A DNA stretch of 64,000 nucleotides from Dioscorea cayenensis subsp. rotundata (GCF_009730915.1 NC_052475.1:25419016-25483015); one strand, 5' to 3'; positions 1 to 13,387 are shown, counted from the first letter of the stretch. A program made the numbers and translations. Notes: a model not told the origin generated them from the letters alone.

Positions 1-454
1 TTTGTTTAATCACTTTGTATCAGTGCTAGTTCCATTACAAGCTGGTGGTGCTCCTATCACCCTTTCCTTTCCCTATCGGTTGCCATAATTGGTTTGACTG
101 GGTGGTGAGTTTAGCCAGGTTGAGACTAAAGATTACGAACGTTGGGTTCGTGGTGATGGATCCGGTTCGGTTGGGACGGGTGGTGACGTGACCGAGTCGG
201 TGGGTGCGGTGGTGAAATGATAATATCTCGTTCTTATCTGAAGGGAGGTGATATATGGTGTTTATTATTATTATTATTATTATTTTATTTTATTAATAAT
301 TTAATCACGTGAGCCGATACGAGAAGAGACGAGGCGGTCCTGTTCCGTGGAGCAGTGTATATCTCTTTCTCTTTCATTTCTTCTTCCGCTTGGCGGCGAG
401 AACTCAAGAGAAAAGGTTTCGTTTTTGGGAAGGAGAGAGGAGTCTGGTTTTATC

Positions 455-462
455 TATAAATA
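455..462 (+). promoter_or_regulatory. TATA box of the amine oxidase gene
   Basis: TATAAATA lies about 230 bases before the amine oxidase ATG. It is followed after roughly 30 bases by a purine-rich leader, which fits a transcription start near 485-495. The upstream stretch 1-454 contains no gene that I can support; it holds a short TTA-repeat run at about 266-290. Confidence 0.5.
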
Positions 463-483
463 GAGTTTCATTTTCTTGAATCT

Positions 484-602
484 TGGAGGGAGAGAGAGGA
501 GGAGGAGGAGGAGGAGAAGGGGGTGTGTGAGGATTTGAGAGAAGAGAGGGAGAAGAAGAAGGGAGGGAGAAAGGGGGGGAAGAGAGGAAAGAGGGTTTGA
601 GA
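484..602 (+). repeat. GA/GGA-rich purine tract in the 5' leader
   Basis: This is an almost pure purine run (gagaga, ggaggagg, aagaagaag) between the TATA box and the start codon, so it probably lies in the 5' UTR. The open frame on the opposite strand here simply reflects the repeat. Confidence 0.6.
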
Positions 603-688
603 AGGGGAAGGCATTCGGCTGTTTGCTGTATGTCAGATTGCTGTGAGGAGTACTACGGCGGATTCGGTGAGCTCGCGAACCCTTTGCA

Positions 689-3600
689 ATGGCCACAACT
701 GCGGAAAAAGCGACGCCTTGCTGCTCTGCCAACCGGGGAACGGCTGTCGGTGCTGCTGCCAAGGTGAAGGCTGACTCGGTGCTACCTGTCGGCAATGATT
801 GGACCGTGGATCAGAAGCGGTCTGCTGCTTCTGCTGCTGCTTCGTCGGCCGTGACTGCGGTGATCCGCCCTGTTGAGGAGCCTGCCATCTCTAAGGCTCC
901 GCCTAAGGGTAACTCTCCGTTCTCTCTCTGCTAGGGTTTGTTTTTCCCCCCTAATGTTTGTTGAATCTGGTTCTGGTTGCTACTTTTGTGATCCAAAGCG
1001 ATGTGCCTGTGATATTCTGTGTCTTTGCGTTGGATGATGGCCTATTCCGGAGTCGAAGATTATTCTAAAGTATTATCTTTTAGGTTGAAAGAATAAGTTA
1101 GTCAAGTCTGTTGTTTCGGATTATCTTGCGTTTTTTGGTTAATGTGCATTCTTATTGTATGGCTGATTAGTCGCCGTAATGGAGAAGTAGCTTGCTTCCA
1201 ATTTGCATGGTCATGTACCTAACGCCCAAATATCTTTGGAGACTTACCTGCAACATGCAAGTTCTACTTACTGTGCCATATAGTGGTAGACCTGCAAGAT
1301 CTATTCTAGTCAATAGCTGTTCCGGATGCATTCCCACACCTCCTGGTAGTTTGTTTTCATTGAAACAATTGTTTATCTGAAAGTAGAAATTGCTGGTTAA
1401 TGAAATGTGTGCAGGATGTTGTTAGAAGCGAAATTTGCATGAGATATATGTAAAATATGAAAGGATTACTGTTGTTTATCTTCCATATTGCGTTGGTTCT
1501 AGCTGACAGCAGATATCTTCTGCACATTTAATTAGTGTCCAAGCTAGGCGAAGCTAATATGTGTTTTGTTGTATCGGTAATAGCTGTAGCTATAAGAGAT
1601 GCAGGGAGTGCAACATGTGAGAGAGCTGCCAATTCGATTTTGTTCTGTGATAGGTGATGATTGGTTTTTGCTGTGTTTCAACTTGCCTGCAGGGGGAGCA
1701 CTTGCACTCGCTTGTAGTATTTCTTACTTGCTCATCCATTTTCAAGTATTTTTAATATGTTGAACACTCAGAAGCCTCGACAATAGGGAACAATTATTTG
1801 ACATTAGATAACACTCCAAAGTGTCAGATCATTATTGTATTGGCTGGCATTTGCCACGTAATGTTTATTCTACCAATCTATCCACCTCATCATGTTAACC
1901 TATACATTTAGATTGTTTCAATATAAACTGATGGTATTTTAAGTCATAGTTAAGCATCTTGTGTGTAACCTTTGAAAGTTGCCTTGTTTATTTCTCGGGA
2001 GCGCTCAGAGTTTCAAACTACTATATTGGACCATGGAAGCATTTGCATCTTTTTCTTTATTTTGTAACCCTTGTTTTTGTATGATGTTTTTCTCTTGTTG
2101 CAGTTTCTGTTCATAAGAAGTTCATTAGGTCAAAAATTTCTGCTGTTTAAGGAGTAATATGAATATCTCAAATGACTTGTTTGTAATGAGAAACCTTCCA
2201 AATCAGAGGCTTGTTTGTAACAAGTAGGATATTGAGAAGGCCTATACCTTTACAAGTATGTTGTTTGAATGTTAAAAGTGAAATAATTAGGGAAGTGATG
2301 ATTTTAGGAAAATATGATGCATGTTGTAAGCATTTTAATTCTGGTTGAGGTGTTGTTGTGATTCACTTTGTATCAATCAACTATTGGAAGATAATTTGTC
2401 ATATAATCTAATGCTTGCCTTGTGCAATAAGCATCTAGAGCAAAAATCCCAGAGATTAGCCATATAATTTTATAATACAGTTATTTTTTATTGCAGATTT
2501 TCAATGTGGGTGAGTGAACAGGTTTCTGTTTAGTGCATTTCAACCTGTATAGATGTAGAACATATGCTGAAGTCTACTTGAGTGGCTATTTTGCCAGTGG
2601 TATTGTGTTTCCGGTTGATTAAGTCTTGTGACCTTCTTTTTACATGTGTTGATTACCTAGATTTGAATGTTTGTTTGACTTTGGTTATTGCTTTCTTGTT
2701 AATTCTAGTTTTTGTCCTATGATTTCAGGGGTCCAGTTACTAACAAGGGCTCAGACAATGCACCCTTTAGATCCACTATCTGCTGCTGAAATCTCTGTGG
2801 CAGTAGCAACTGTTAGGGCTGCAGGGGCAACCCCAGAGGTAACACCTCATTGTGTAACTTCCTGGTTATATGTGTACATGAATAATTTGATATAAATCTT
2901 TTGCTCAGGAGCGAGATAGCATGCGTTTTGTGGAAATTGTGCTGTTGGAACCTGAGAGAAGAGTTGTGGCATTAGCTGATGCTTACTTCTTCCCTCCTTT
3001 CCAACCTTCACTACTTCCGAGAACAAAAGGTGGTCCTTTCATTCCAAGTAAGCTACCCCCCAGGCGGGCTAGGCTTATTGTGTATAACAAGCGATCAAAT
3101 GTGACAAGCATATGGGTTGTTGAGCTATCTGAAGTGCATGCTACCGCTCGAGGTGGCCATCACAGGGGCAAGGTCATCTCATCTAAAGAAGTTCCTGATG
3201 TCCAGCCACCAATGGTACATAGCTTAGCTTTTTAGAAAAGCTATTATGTGAAAATTTGATATGTTTTTATTAATGATGACAAATTAAAATATAAGTGGGC
3301 ATAAAAATAGTATCTAGAAGAAAACCCAGTGGATCTAATGTTATTTTGAACATCTTGAAAAATATCTTTTTCAGGACATATTCACAGAAAAGTCAACTTA
3401 TCCCTAGGCTATGCAAATGGTGCTATCCAATAGATTGTCCATTGATTATGTATTCATGTGACATCAGGTCCATATGTTATTCTGTTAATCTGGCTGAAAT
3501 GCAGAACCAGAATAAATTACACCAATCTACCCCAAACTTGGCGGTTAAACTCTACCGCGGTGATGATACTTGGGGATATTACGTTTCTTAGAAAGTGTTA

Positions 3601-6600
3601 TCGTAAAATGTGATGTTACCTGAATTGTATCTTCCTGTTTCCCTTTTCTAACACTTCCAGAAGTTTATGGCTAAATTGATTGATTGGGTCTTATGATTAA
3701 CTTTAGTTATAAAAGTAGTTGACTAGTTTCCGATATTGTAATTAAAGCATTTCTGTTGATTGTTGTACTCCTCTTTTGCTTGACCTCAGGATGCGGTGGA
3801 ATACGCAGAATGTGAAGCTGCTGTAAAGAGTTATCCTCCTTTCATTGAAGCAATGAAAAGGAGGGGCATAGATGATATGGATCTTGTCATGGTAGATGCC
3901 TGGTAAGATATTTCCGAGTACTAAAACTCAGTTGTAACATACCAGTTTTGGTCCAATGTTATCTTCAATTGTTGTCATTTGCTGAAATTATACCCTTTTG
4001 ATTACTGAACCCTGAGTTTAAGTTAATTGCATCAAGGGCTTAATTTATTTAGCTAGCCTATCTTGTATAAACTATGAAGGAGCCTGGGCCTCCTATATGA
4101 TTTTGCTTGATTAATTGATTACCAAATCATTAGACATTTCACGTATAAGTTAATTGCATCAAGGGCTTGATTTATTTAGCTAGCCTATCTTGTATAAACT
4201 GTGAAGGAGCCCTGGCCTCCTATATGATTTTGCTTGATTAAGTGTTAACTAAATCATTAGACATTTCACATAGATTAAGGTAGAATTAGTTGATTGTACC
4301 ATTGTATCAATCTGTAATACCTGAGGTTATTTGATTGGGCAGAAATTGATCAAAATCCATAGGCATTTCAGTGCGAATATGATTGAACATTGAACATGTC
4401 CAATTCGATGTCTTAATCATATGATTAAGGATAAACCAATGACATAGTGTAGATAGGATACGTTGGATTTTAATTCACTTCTGTATCACTATATGTGAGG
4501 GATTTAGTCAAATAGATGAAGTATGGGTTGATTTGAGCTTTGGTGAAAAGTGTTCTCTTTGTGGTTGGTAATAGTAGGCCAAATTCAAAACAGTTATGCT
4601 TGAATTGAAGCTCAATTAGATAGCAATATACTGTCACAGGGATTCTCTTGAATAAATTGGAATTTGTAATTTATTTTGCAAGAACACTTTATGGCATGCC
4701 AATAATACTGTGGTGGTTTAACTTTTTCTAAATTTACTTTGCAACTCCATTTTTTGTGTGTTGCACCCATTTTAAATTTTAATAGAAAAATCCCTTGAGA
4801 TGATGATTGGAAGCTAATATGACCAAATGGTTTGGTTTCAACTTTCAATCCAGAGTTAAACCAAAACTTAAAACCATGATCATCATCAGAACTTGTTGGT
4901 GTGAAGGTGCTACAGCCAGTTCTTGCAATTTTTGGTTTAGAAGTGTCAATATTGTTGGTTTGTGTTATGCAGGTGTGTTGGTTATCATGGTGAGGCTGAT
5001 GCTCCCAGTCGAAGACTTGCTAAACCACTTATTTTTTGTCGCACTGAGAGTGACTGTCCTATGGAGAATGGTTATGCAAGGCCTGTTGAAGGCATTTATA
5101 TCCTCGTTGATATGCAGAATATGGTAATAATAGAGTATGAAGACAGAAAGCTGGTGCCTCTTCCTCCAGCAGATCCATTAAGAAACTATACCTCAGGGGA
5201 AACCCGAGGAGGGGTTGACCGAAGTGATGTGAAACCCCTGCATATTCTTCAGCCCGAAGGCCCAAGTTTTCGTGTTAGTGGCCATTTCATTGAATGGCAG
5301 AAGGTTTGTATGGCCCGAATACGTTTATTCCCCTTCTCCTCTTTGATGCATTACACTTTTTATTAAACATGATCTGAAGTGGAAATTAATCTTGTTGCTT
5401 TTCAGTGGAATTTCAGAATTGGTTTTACTCCCAGGGAAGGCTTGGTTATCTACTCTGTAGCATACACTGATGGCAGTCGAGGTCGTAGACCTGTGGCTCA
5501 TAGGCTGAGTTTTGTTGAAATGGTGGTTCCTTACGGAGATCCAAATGAGCCACACTACCGTAAGAATGCATTTGATGCAGGGGAAGATGGTTTGGGCAAG
5601 AATGCACATTCTCTTAAGAAGGTCAGTACTTTGCCTTAACATGTTATTTTAATAGAATATCGGTTCCAAATTTTTTTTCTGTTCTTGGGCTTCACTGTGC
5701 TTATATTGTGGATAGCTTCAACGATACAGGGATGTGACTGTTTGGGGTACATAAAATATTTTGATGCTCATTTTACAAATTACACTGGAGGTGTTGAGAC
5801 TATAGAAAATTGTGTTTGCTTGCATGAAGAAGACCATGGGATTTTATGGAAGCATCATGATTGGAGAACAGGCCAAGCAGAAGTTAGGCGATCTAGAAGG
5901 CTTACTGTTTCATTTATATGCACGGTTGCTAATTATGAGTATGGCTTTTTCTGGCACTTTTATCAGGCAAGTTTTGATCCTTCTGTTTGAATTATCCAAA
6001 TTTTATTATGAACCTATGCCTGGATTGTTTTTTTTTGACCCTGAAAGACTAATTCTTAAATTATGGATCTTAGTTTATATGTATGTGCTAGTGTTTTTTG
6101 AAGAAGAACATGGTAGTAATGCTTCTTGCAAAGTTTTACTGAAGAAAAATAAGTGTCACTGTTCCTTTGTTTTGCACTCATGTAAACATGTGCCATTCTG
6201 TGGAAGTTTTAGCTAGGTACTTGAGCAACTATGTGATACACCCTCAAGAATGCTTTCCCATGTCTGTGGCACGTAGCCTGTCTGAGTACTGGAGGCTTAT
6301 CCTTATTTCATATTTCCAATAAAAACACAATCAAATGAATAAAGCATTTGCCTTTTCTTGGTTGATAGATATATCATCAAATCTTCATGACTCTTGAGGA
6401 ACAAATGCTTAATTTCCTTCTCCATTGGAAGGATAAATTTATCTGACTTTTGCATTCTAGAGGTTTTGACTTTCGTTTACTTCAGTGAAACTTTATTCTG
6501 GTTTAGCCACTTTAACCTAATTCTGGTTTGCCACTTGCCAACATTAGTAACTGGTATTGCCTTCCGATTTTAATTTAATCATGTTTATTTGGTATCATTT

Positions 6601-9600
6601 AATAGGGTATACTGTTTTAAATGCAGGATGGTAAGATTGAAGCTGAGGTAAAACTTACTGGCATTCTCAGCTTAGGAGCATTGCAGCCTGGAGAAACAAG
6701 GAAATATGGCACTACTATTGCTCCAGGTTTATATGCACCTGTTCATCAACATTTTTTTGTTGCCCGCATGGACATGGCTATTGATTGCAAACCTAATGAA
6801 GCCTTTAATCAGGTGATGTTGCATTGTGCATATGCTTGTAGTTGCTTCAGGTTCACAAGACATTTAAATTTGCTCATAACAATATCTGCATGTAAAAGCT
6901 TGAAGTGAATTGGAGAGTCTCTGCCATACTCAACAGACTGTTCTCCATGATAATTTATTTTAATAAACTATCATCACTTGAAATGTTGTAAACATATACC
7001 CTAAGCTCATCCACTTCATGGTACTTGCAACCCTTGTTCTTACTTAGCACGCCCTTCAATATAGATGGATGAAGCTTCACTAACTCGAACTTTGAGTTAT
7101 ACTCATTTACAGTGCAAAATTAAGATCAGCCCTTGTTTTCTAATTTGGTGCTTAAACAAAATTCAATCTATGTAGTGCTCAGGGCTAAGCGGCTAGCCCA
7201 GGCTCTGCATGAAGCCAGGTTTGCACAACAAGCCTTAAACCTGAGCTTAAGCCATAGTAGTAGACACCCAAGTTCCTGTCACTATGCTTGATTGAATTCT
7301 AAAATTATGTACCCAAGTTCCTGATTTGATTAAATTTGATACTGATCTCATGTCTTTTTTGACTTTTGTGCTCCAATTGCTTTGTTTATTACACCAATTC
7401 TGGACAAGATTTTGAATCTAAGTTATATGGTCTTGACTTCAAAATTAATTCAATTGAATTTGTGGGGAAAAAACTAATTTTCTTATTCCACCACTCCAAC
7501 AGACTTGACTTGCCCAGCTAAAGTATGGTTGCAGGATTTTAGTTTACTCAATTGACCACAAATTATATGCAACTGCTGAATGTGTTTGGAACTATAGAAA
7601 TCATCTGCATGTAGGAAAGATGAGTCCAATATTTTCTGTTTGCACATGCCACCTGATGCAAATGCTTGAAATGATTTGAACTATATGTTTCTGCTCCTCA
7701 CAATTAATGATTTGACACAACTTGTCATGTTGGTTTGCTTTCCTTTTCATTTTAATGCTATGTAATCAGCCATGTTCTTTTACTTACAACAGGTTCGAGA
7801 TTCGAGATCATTGTTGATCATTTGGTGCACACAATGCAAGTGGAGAACACTAAGACCAAGTAGTTAATTGCTAGTTTAAATTTGTCCTTGATGTATATCA
7901 GTTTTCTTCATTGTTGAGCTGGTTGATTGCTTGTTGGTTGTCTTCATTGTATATTGTTATTGTTATGTGTATTTAGTTTCTTTTTTTTTTTGGCCAACAA
8001 CACCTACTAATATAATTACTTTATGATGAACAATGATTTTAACTTTGATGTCTTATTTTAATTATTGCTTCATCATTTTTGTGCCTTATGCTCTTTCCTG
8101 TAGGTGGTTGAGGTGAATGTCAAAGTTGAAAAACCTGGCCAAAACAATGTTCACAACAATGCTTTTTATGCTGAAGAAAAAATTCTCAAGTCTGAATTGC
8201 AAGCTATGCGTGATTGTGATCCTTCTTCTGCACGCCATTGGATTGTAAGTTTCATCAAAACTAGGGTTTTATTATTATTTTCTAAGACTATTTGGAAAGT
8301 CTTAAATTAACTTTTTGAAAAGGCAGTTCATATGAGCAAACCTTAGCTGAGGAAATAGTTTCTCATGAAAATTTTCACTGAACTTTTACTAACCTTTGAT
8401 GCCTTGCTTGCAATTCAGGTAAGGAACACAAGAACTGTCAATCGAACCGGGCAGCTTACTGGATATAAGCTTGTACCTGGTTCAAATTGCTTGCCTCTTG
8501 CTGGTCCAGAGGCAAAGTTTCTAAGGAGAGCTGCCTTCTTGAAGCATAATCTTTGGGTTACTCCTCATGACCGTGAAGAGAGGTATCCTGGAGGAGAGTT
8601 TCCAAACCAAAATCCACGTTTAAATGAGGGATTGGCAACATGGGTTGCGAAGGACAGGTCCCTTGAAGAAACTGACATTGTTCTCTGGTTAGTTTCTCCC
8701 ATATTGATTTATATTTGACAAAACTTGGTCTTCAAATATGCACTATCTACTTATGTGAATTGTTCTTTTTTAAGTTTCTAATGTTGATTTCTATTCTTTG
8801 ATTTCCCTGATTTCACAAGTGAACCGTTGTCATTTCTATGTGCCAGGGAGGACATTTGTTCATACTTGAGTATTAGTTTTGTTTAGAGCGGTAATAATGT
8901 ACGTTTAAAAGATAAGAGTATCAATGTGTTTTTGGTTAAATTTAGAACCCTAATCCTACCCTTATTTAAAGAGAGTTATGCCTCAAATGTATTTTGGTGT
9001 GCAAGACTATCCTTTCAGTTGAAGTATTGCATCCTTTTGTACTAGTGTGTTTGCATGTTGTGGATTACTTTAATATGGTATCAGAGACAAGTTGTGAAGA
9101 AGAAAAAGGATATAATATTTGAATTAAAATAATGGTATTTCACACCCATATATAATTGGGGCACAACTCTGTTTATATAAGAGTAGGATTAGGGTTTTCT
9201 AAACTTAACTCAAATGGCATTAATACCCTTATACATGAAATATATATTATTACTACTCTAACAGTTTTTATGGATCTTGAGGGCGTATAGCTTCCAGTGA
9301 TTCTTTATAGTTGTTTTTATATGGCTTTCGATAATAACCAATATTGATAAACTGTTTACTAAAGCATTTTGATAATGTGGCAAAATATATGTGATGATCA
9401 ACTGTGTAATGTTCACTGATTTTCCCTAAAGTTAAGCCCAAATAATAAGTTTAATCAACATATTAGTTAACATTGTATTCTAGAGAGTTTGTCTGCCTCA
9501 TGTTTTTGTAAAATGAAGAAAGGGAAAGATCTTATCTGTTTTGGTAATTTTTTTTTTAAAAATTTTTATAATGTTTTGGGGTATGTTAGGCTTAAGTTTT

Positions 9601-11363
9601 TGAAGTTGTTGGTTTTCAGCATCTGAATAATTTCTCCAGTTTTATGTAATTAATCGCCATGATTTCTGGACTACCCAAAGGTTACATGATACGGTCTCAT
9701 AATTTTCATTTTTTTTTTGTCTATGATTTTATTTCAGGTATGTGTTTGGCGTCACCCACATTCCTCGGCTGGAAGACTGGCCTGTCATGCCAGTAGAACG
9801 GATAGGTTTTATGCTCATGGTATTGCAGTATTTTCAATTTGATAGTATTTTCAATTTGATATTGCTTTCTTTTCCTTTGGGAGTTATGTTTTGTTTATTA
9901 CTATGAGGTTCTAATGTGGTGAGCATTATCATTCCTACATTGGGTTTTGCCTCTTACTTTGAAACTGCATTGAATTGTATAGTTTGAGAGGTCCAAAGAC
10001 TCCAGAAGATTTGTCCTGATGATTCATTAGCATGTTAACAATTTAGATTTACTGGCCAATTAGTTACTGGTAATTATCTAAGAACTGAAAAGTTTGTAGT
10101 TACTGTCCTTTGTTGCCAATTATGGTGGCCCTGTAAAATTATAAGCGCTAAAAGGCTTGTGGGCTTGCATTGTTTGTTATTTCAAGGTGGATTACATGAG
10201 AACCTTAGAACAGATTTGCACATCTTCTGTAAAACGAATTCCATATTCTTAATGCTTTGTGGTTGAAATGAATGTCTAAGAGAAGGTTCAGATCGGTAAT
10301 TTTGGCTTTTGAGGTTAACTTGTCTAGAAGGCAGGCTTCAAAATTGATTCGAAGTAGCAAACTCGAATCTTAGTGTATGCATAAGCTTCTAATTTTCCCT
10401 ATCTCTACTGTCAGAAATTTATACAATATCCATAGTTGTAGCATTTTGCATAGTTTTTGCTGACGTTAATTTGAGAAAGTGCGGAAAGCTCAATAGAGGC
10501 TGTGTTGCTATGGTATTACAGAACTAGTTGTACTGGAGATGTCAGTTATTTGGACAATGACTTCCATCTTCTTTTGCAACTTTATTAGATGTTCATGTGC
10601 ATTAACTAGTCAAATCAGATTCTATCTTTTGTTGAATAAGAGACGAGTAACAGATGTTCTTCCATAGCCTTCCAGTATAAATCTCTGCTGTCAGAAATTT
10701 ATACAATATCCATGGTTGTAGCATTTTGCATAGTTTTTGCTGACGTTAATTTGAGAAAGTGCGGAAAGCTCAATAGAGGCTGTGTTGCTATGGTATTACA
10801 GAACTAGTTGTAATGGTGATGTCAGTTATTTGGACAATGACTTCCATCTTCTTTTGCAACTTTATTAGATGTTCATGTGCATTAACTAGTCAAATCAGAT
10901 TCTATCATGTTGAATAAGAGACTAGTAACATATGTTCTTCCGTAACCTTCCAGTACATATGTTTCACTGGCTTGCTATTGTTCTTTCTGTCAGTTGTCTG
11001 AAGCTGATGTTATTGCACATGCATTTTTGTATTTCTTTGGAAAAGGGAAAACTATAACATAAAGCACTAATTCTTATCCTAGGTTTATTTATTATTCATT
11101 TGTGTGAATTTTGATTCTCCACAAAGATCACTGCATTGTTTAAGTTTGTGCGTTAGTGACTGTTTGAATCCTTGGTAACATGGATCATGCGAGTTTGCAA
11201 ACTTCTAGCCAAGCCTTAAATTGACTTGCATTTTATGCAGCCTCATGGGTTCTTCAACTGCTCCCCCGCCGTGGATGTCCCGCCGAGTTCCACTTCTGAG
11301 ATCGAACTTAAGGAAACTGGTGGATCGAAGCCCGTTTCAGCTGGTTTGCTCGCAAAGCTGTGA
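689..11363 (+). CDS. CuAO: Copper-containing primary amine oxidase, peroxisomal type
   Basis: Oxidises primary amines or polyamines such as putrescine to aldehyde, H2O2 and ammonia using copper and a topaquinone made from its own tyrosine. Twelve exons: 689-908, 2729-2838, 2909-3214, 3790-3902, 4973-5303, 5406-5621, 5730-5966, 6627-6812, 8104-8244, 8419-8687, 9738-9819, 11241-11363. They join without a break into 777 residues, a normal family length. The start is the first ATG after the leader. The N-terminal ~75 residues are Ala-rich; the N2/N3 domains follow (from HPLDPL). Catalytic Asp is about 417 (FDAGE), the topaquinone Tyr about 501 (TVANYEY), and copper ligands are His551 and His553 (HQH) and about His717 (THIP). 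The protein ends in AKL, a peroxisomal PTS1 signal. Intron 7 uses a GC donor. Intron 3 (3215-3789) and intron 4 (3903-4972) hold no further coding sequence. Confidence 0.93.
4020..4273. repeat. Tandem duplication, 127-bp unit x2, in amine oxidase intron 4
   Basis: Copy 1 is 4020-4146 and copy 2 is 4147-4273. Both begin aagttaattgcatcaaggg and are nearly identical, with only scattered substitutions, so the duplication is fairly recent. Confidence 0.9.
8880..9263. mobile_element. Palindromic LTR-derived element in amine oxidase intron 10
   Basis: The left arm (8880 to about 9050) starts TGTTTAGAGCGGTAATAAT. The reverse complement of the right arm (9263 back to about 9095) starts TGTTAGAGTAGTAATAAT. 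The arms stay alignable for about 170 bases, sharing CCCTAATCCTAC and a TTATATAAA-like box. Near the centre, 9074-9088 reads TATGGTATCAGAGAC, close to the initiator-tRNA-Met primer-binding site of plant LTR retrotransposons. Flanks share GTTT. I read this as two LTR-like arms in head-to-head orientation with no coding capacity. Confidence 0.65.
10401..10956. repeat. Tandem duplication, 280-bp unit x2, in amine oxidase intron 11
   Basis: Copy 1 is 10401-10680 and copy 2 is 10681-10956. Both begin atctct(a/g)ctgtcagaaat and end near ccttccagta. They differ by a handful of substitutions and a 3-4-base deletion in copy 2. There is no open frame in the unit. Confidence 0.92.
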
Positions 11364-13032
11364 AGGATTACCTGAAGGTTGTTAATGATGTCTATCAAAA
11401 TAAAATACTTTAAAACTCTATTGCTGTTGACAATGTCTAGTTTGAGGTATGCCTGGTTGTGTATTTTGATTTACTTTTATTAGATAAAATATCCTGTTAG
11501 ATACAACTCAAGACTAGTGGGGGGGATTATGACCCCTTCCGAATATTTCTCTAGATGCTGTGAATTTGGATGTGATAATTTTGCCAAGTGGCTATCAACA
11601 TACAAGAGTTGTCAGATTTGGGGTATGAAATCACATGTTGCTATTTGGTTTTTTATGTACTTTGTGATGATAAAGCGAGTAAACTTGAAATTATCAGAGT
11701 TATGAACTGAGTTAAGCATTTGGTCTGAGGGAGATGATTGGCCTTTTATTGAAGCATGTTCAGATGTGGGTCAATGCTTGGCATGTTTCTGCAGCTATTC
11801 TATGGTCTTAGATTCATACGGATAAGCATGAATCCTGTCATGTACTCTGATTTGGTGTTGGTACCTAATTAATAATCTCCTATAAAACACCATCCGACGT
11901 GGCGTTTGCCAATCAATTGTTCTCGAAAGGAGTAGCAGCAGTAGCTGCAATGTCACTTCAATCAGTGCTTTGTGCTAAATAAAAATAATAACATTTTTTT
12001 TTTTTATGTTTCTGAATAAAATATCAAGAATGTTCCTTCATGCAGTGTGTTTTGTGCTTCTTGTCTATGTCCCTGTGGGATCATTGTTTCAATTCCCCTT
12101 ATGTCATCTGTTTGGTAATCACATGTTAAATACATGGCAATTGTTCGAATTTATTACTCTTTTACTCCCATGTGTTATGGTAGTTTTTATATTTGTTTAT
12201 GTCTTTATTATATTCAATTGAACTCCCAATTGTGATATTGTGATATCTTAATGTTTGTATGAGGTTTGGTAGACAAATTAATTAATGCTATTATAGAATC
12301 AACAATGGAATTGAAAATTTTCATTTTATTATTTGGGGGTAAATAAATGAGCTATAAATTATTTTTTTTTTATTACGTTCAATGCATTTGGAGCATATTC
12401 CTGTACAAAGTGAGTCAGCTTGTTAGTTCTAATTTGATCTCAGATTCATGCCAACATGTGGGCCCATTACACGTCGGATGCTTTTCAAATATGCATCATC
12501 TTTACATTTAAGAGACGTTGCTTACTTAAACTTTCTAATCATTCTAGATTGTTAATTTATCTACTGTTATAATACTGTTTCAACAAGAACACATCTAGAG
12601 CCTTTTATTTTTTTCCATCATAATCTTCCTATCTTCGTATTAGCTTGATTATTTTAATTTATAATTAACAAAATAGAGCAAATTTATTATAATTTAACAT
12701 CCAAATTTACGTCATTCATTAGAATAAATGTGGCCTAGTGATCTATAGACACAAACTAACTAGTGGTATAGTATTTCTCATAGCACTCAAACTAAAACTA
12801 AAGCTAAAGCAAGTCAAAAAAACTATATTAATTGCAATAATCAACACAAAATTCACAAACTACTCATCAAACCTTTTATTTAAAAAATAAAATTAAAAAA
12901 AAAAGAAACGCATTATCTAACTTTATAAAACAAGCAGCCCAATCAAATGATTCTAAAATCATATTTCCTTTAAAAAAGCAGTCTAGATAAATAATGAGGC
13001 CAATTATTCCAAAACATTTAAAAATTTAAAAT

Positions 13033-13066
<34 letters not shown>

Positions 13067-13380
13067 TATTTCAAAAAAAAAGTATATTAATTAATTAATT
13101 ATATAAAAATTTAGAGAATTATCTTTCTAAAATATATATAAAAAAATGCACATATAAAATTTATATCAATTAGAGATAAGGTACGTATAATTTAACAAAA
13201 TAATAATTTTTAATTTAACAAATAAACCGAGAAGACCGGTATAGTTAGACTGACAAGAGTCAAGAACACAGCATCAAAACTAGAAACGTAATCTGCAAGA
13301 CACCACCGGTTCACCGGATACTACTACGTGGACCGAGGGCAATTACGTAAAATCGCTCGAATCAGAACAAGTGAGAAAGA
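11364..13380. other. 3' flank of amine oxidase and AT-rich intergenic DNA
   Basis: No gene is supported here. The first few hundred bases are presumably amine oxidase 3' UTR. From about 12,200 on the DNA is extremely AT-rich, with poly-A/T runs and an (AT)n run at 13041-13066. Short open frames at 11517 and 12006 have no family resemblance that I can see. Confidence 0.6.
13041..13066. repeat. (AT)n microsatellite
   Basis: Thirteen uninterrupted AT units in AT-rich DNA upstream of the armadillo-repeat gene. Confidence 0.9.
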
Positions 13381-13387
13381 TATAAAA
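13381..13387 (+). promoter_or_regulatory. TATA box of the armadillo-repeat gene
   Basis: TATAAAA lies 210 bases before the ATG. The intervening leader carries a (TTC)n run. Confidence 0.5.

Noticed and set aside
454-795. 113-codon open frame on the minus strand
   Set aside because: It is the complement of the GA-rich leader and exon 1 of the amine oxidase; the Leu/Ser/Pro-rich product is a repeat artefact.
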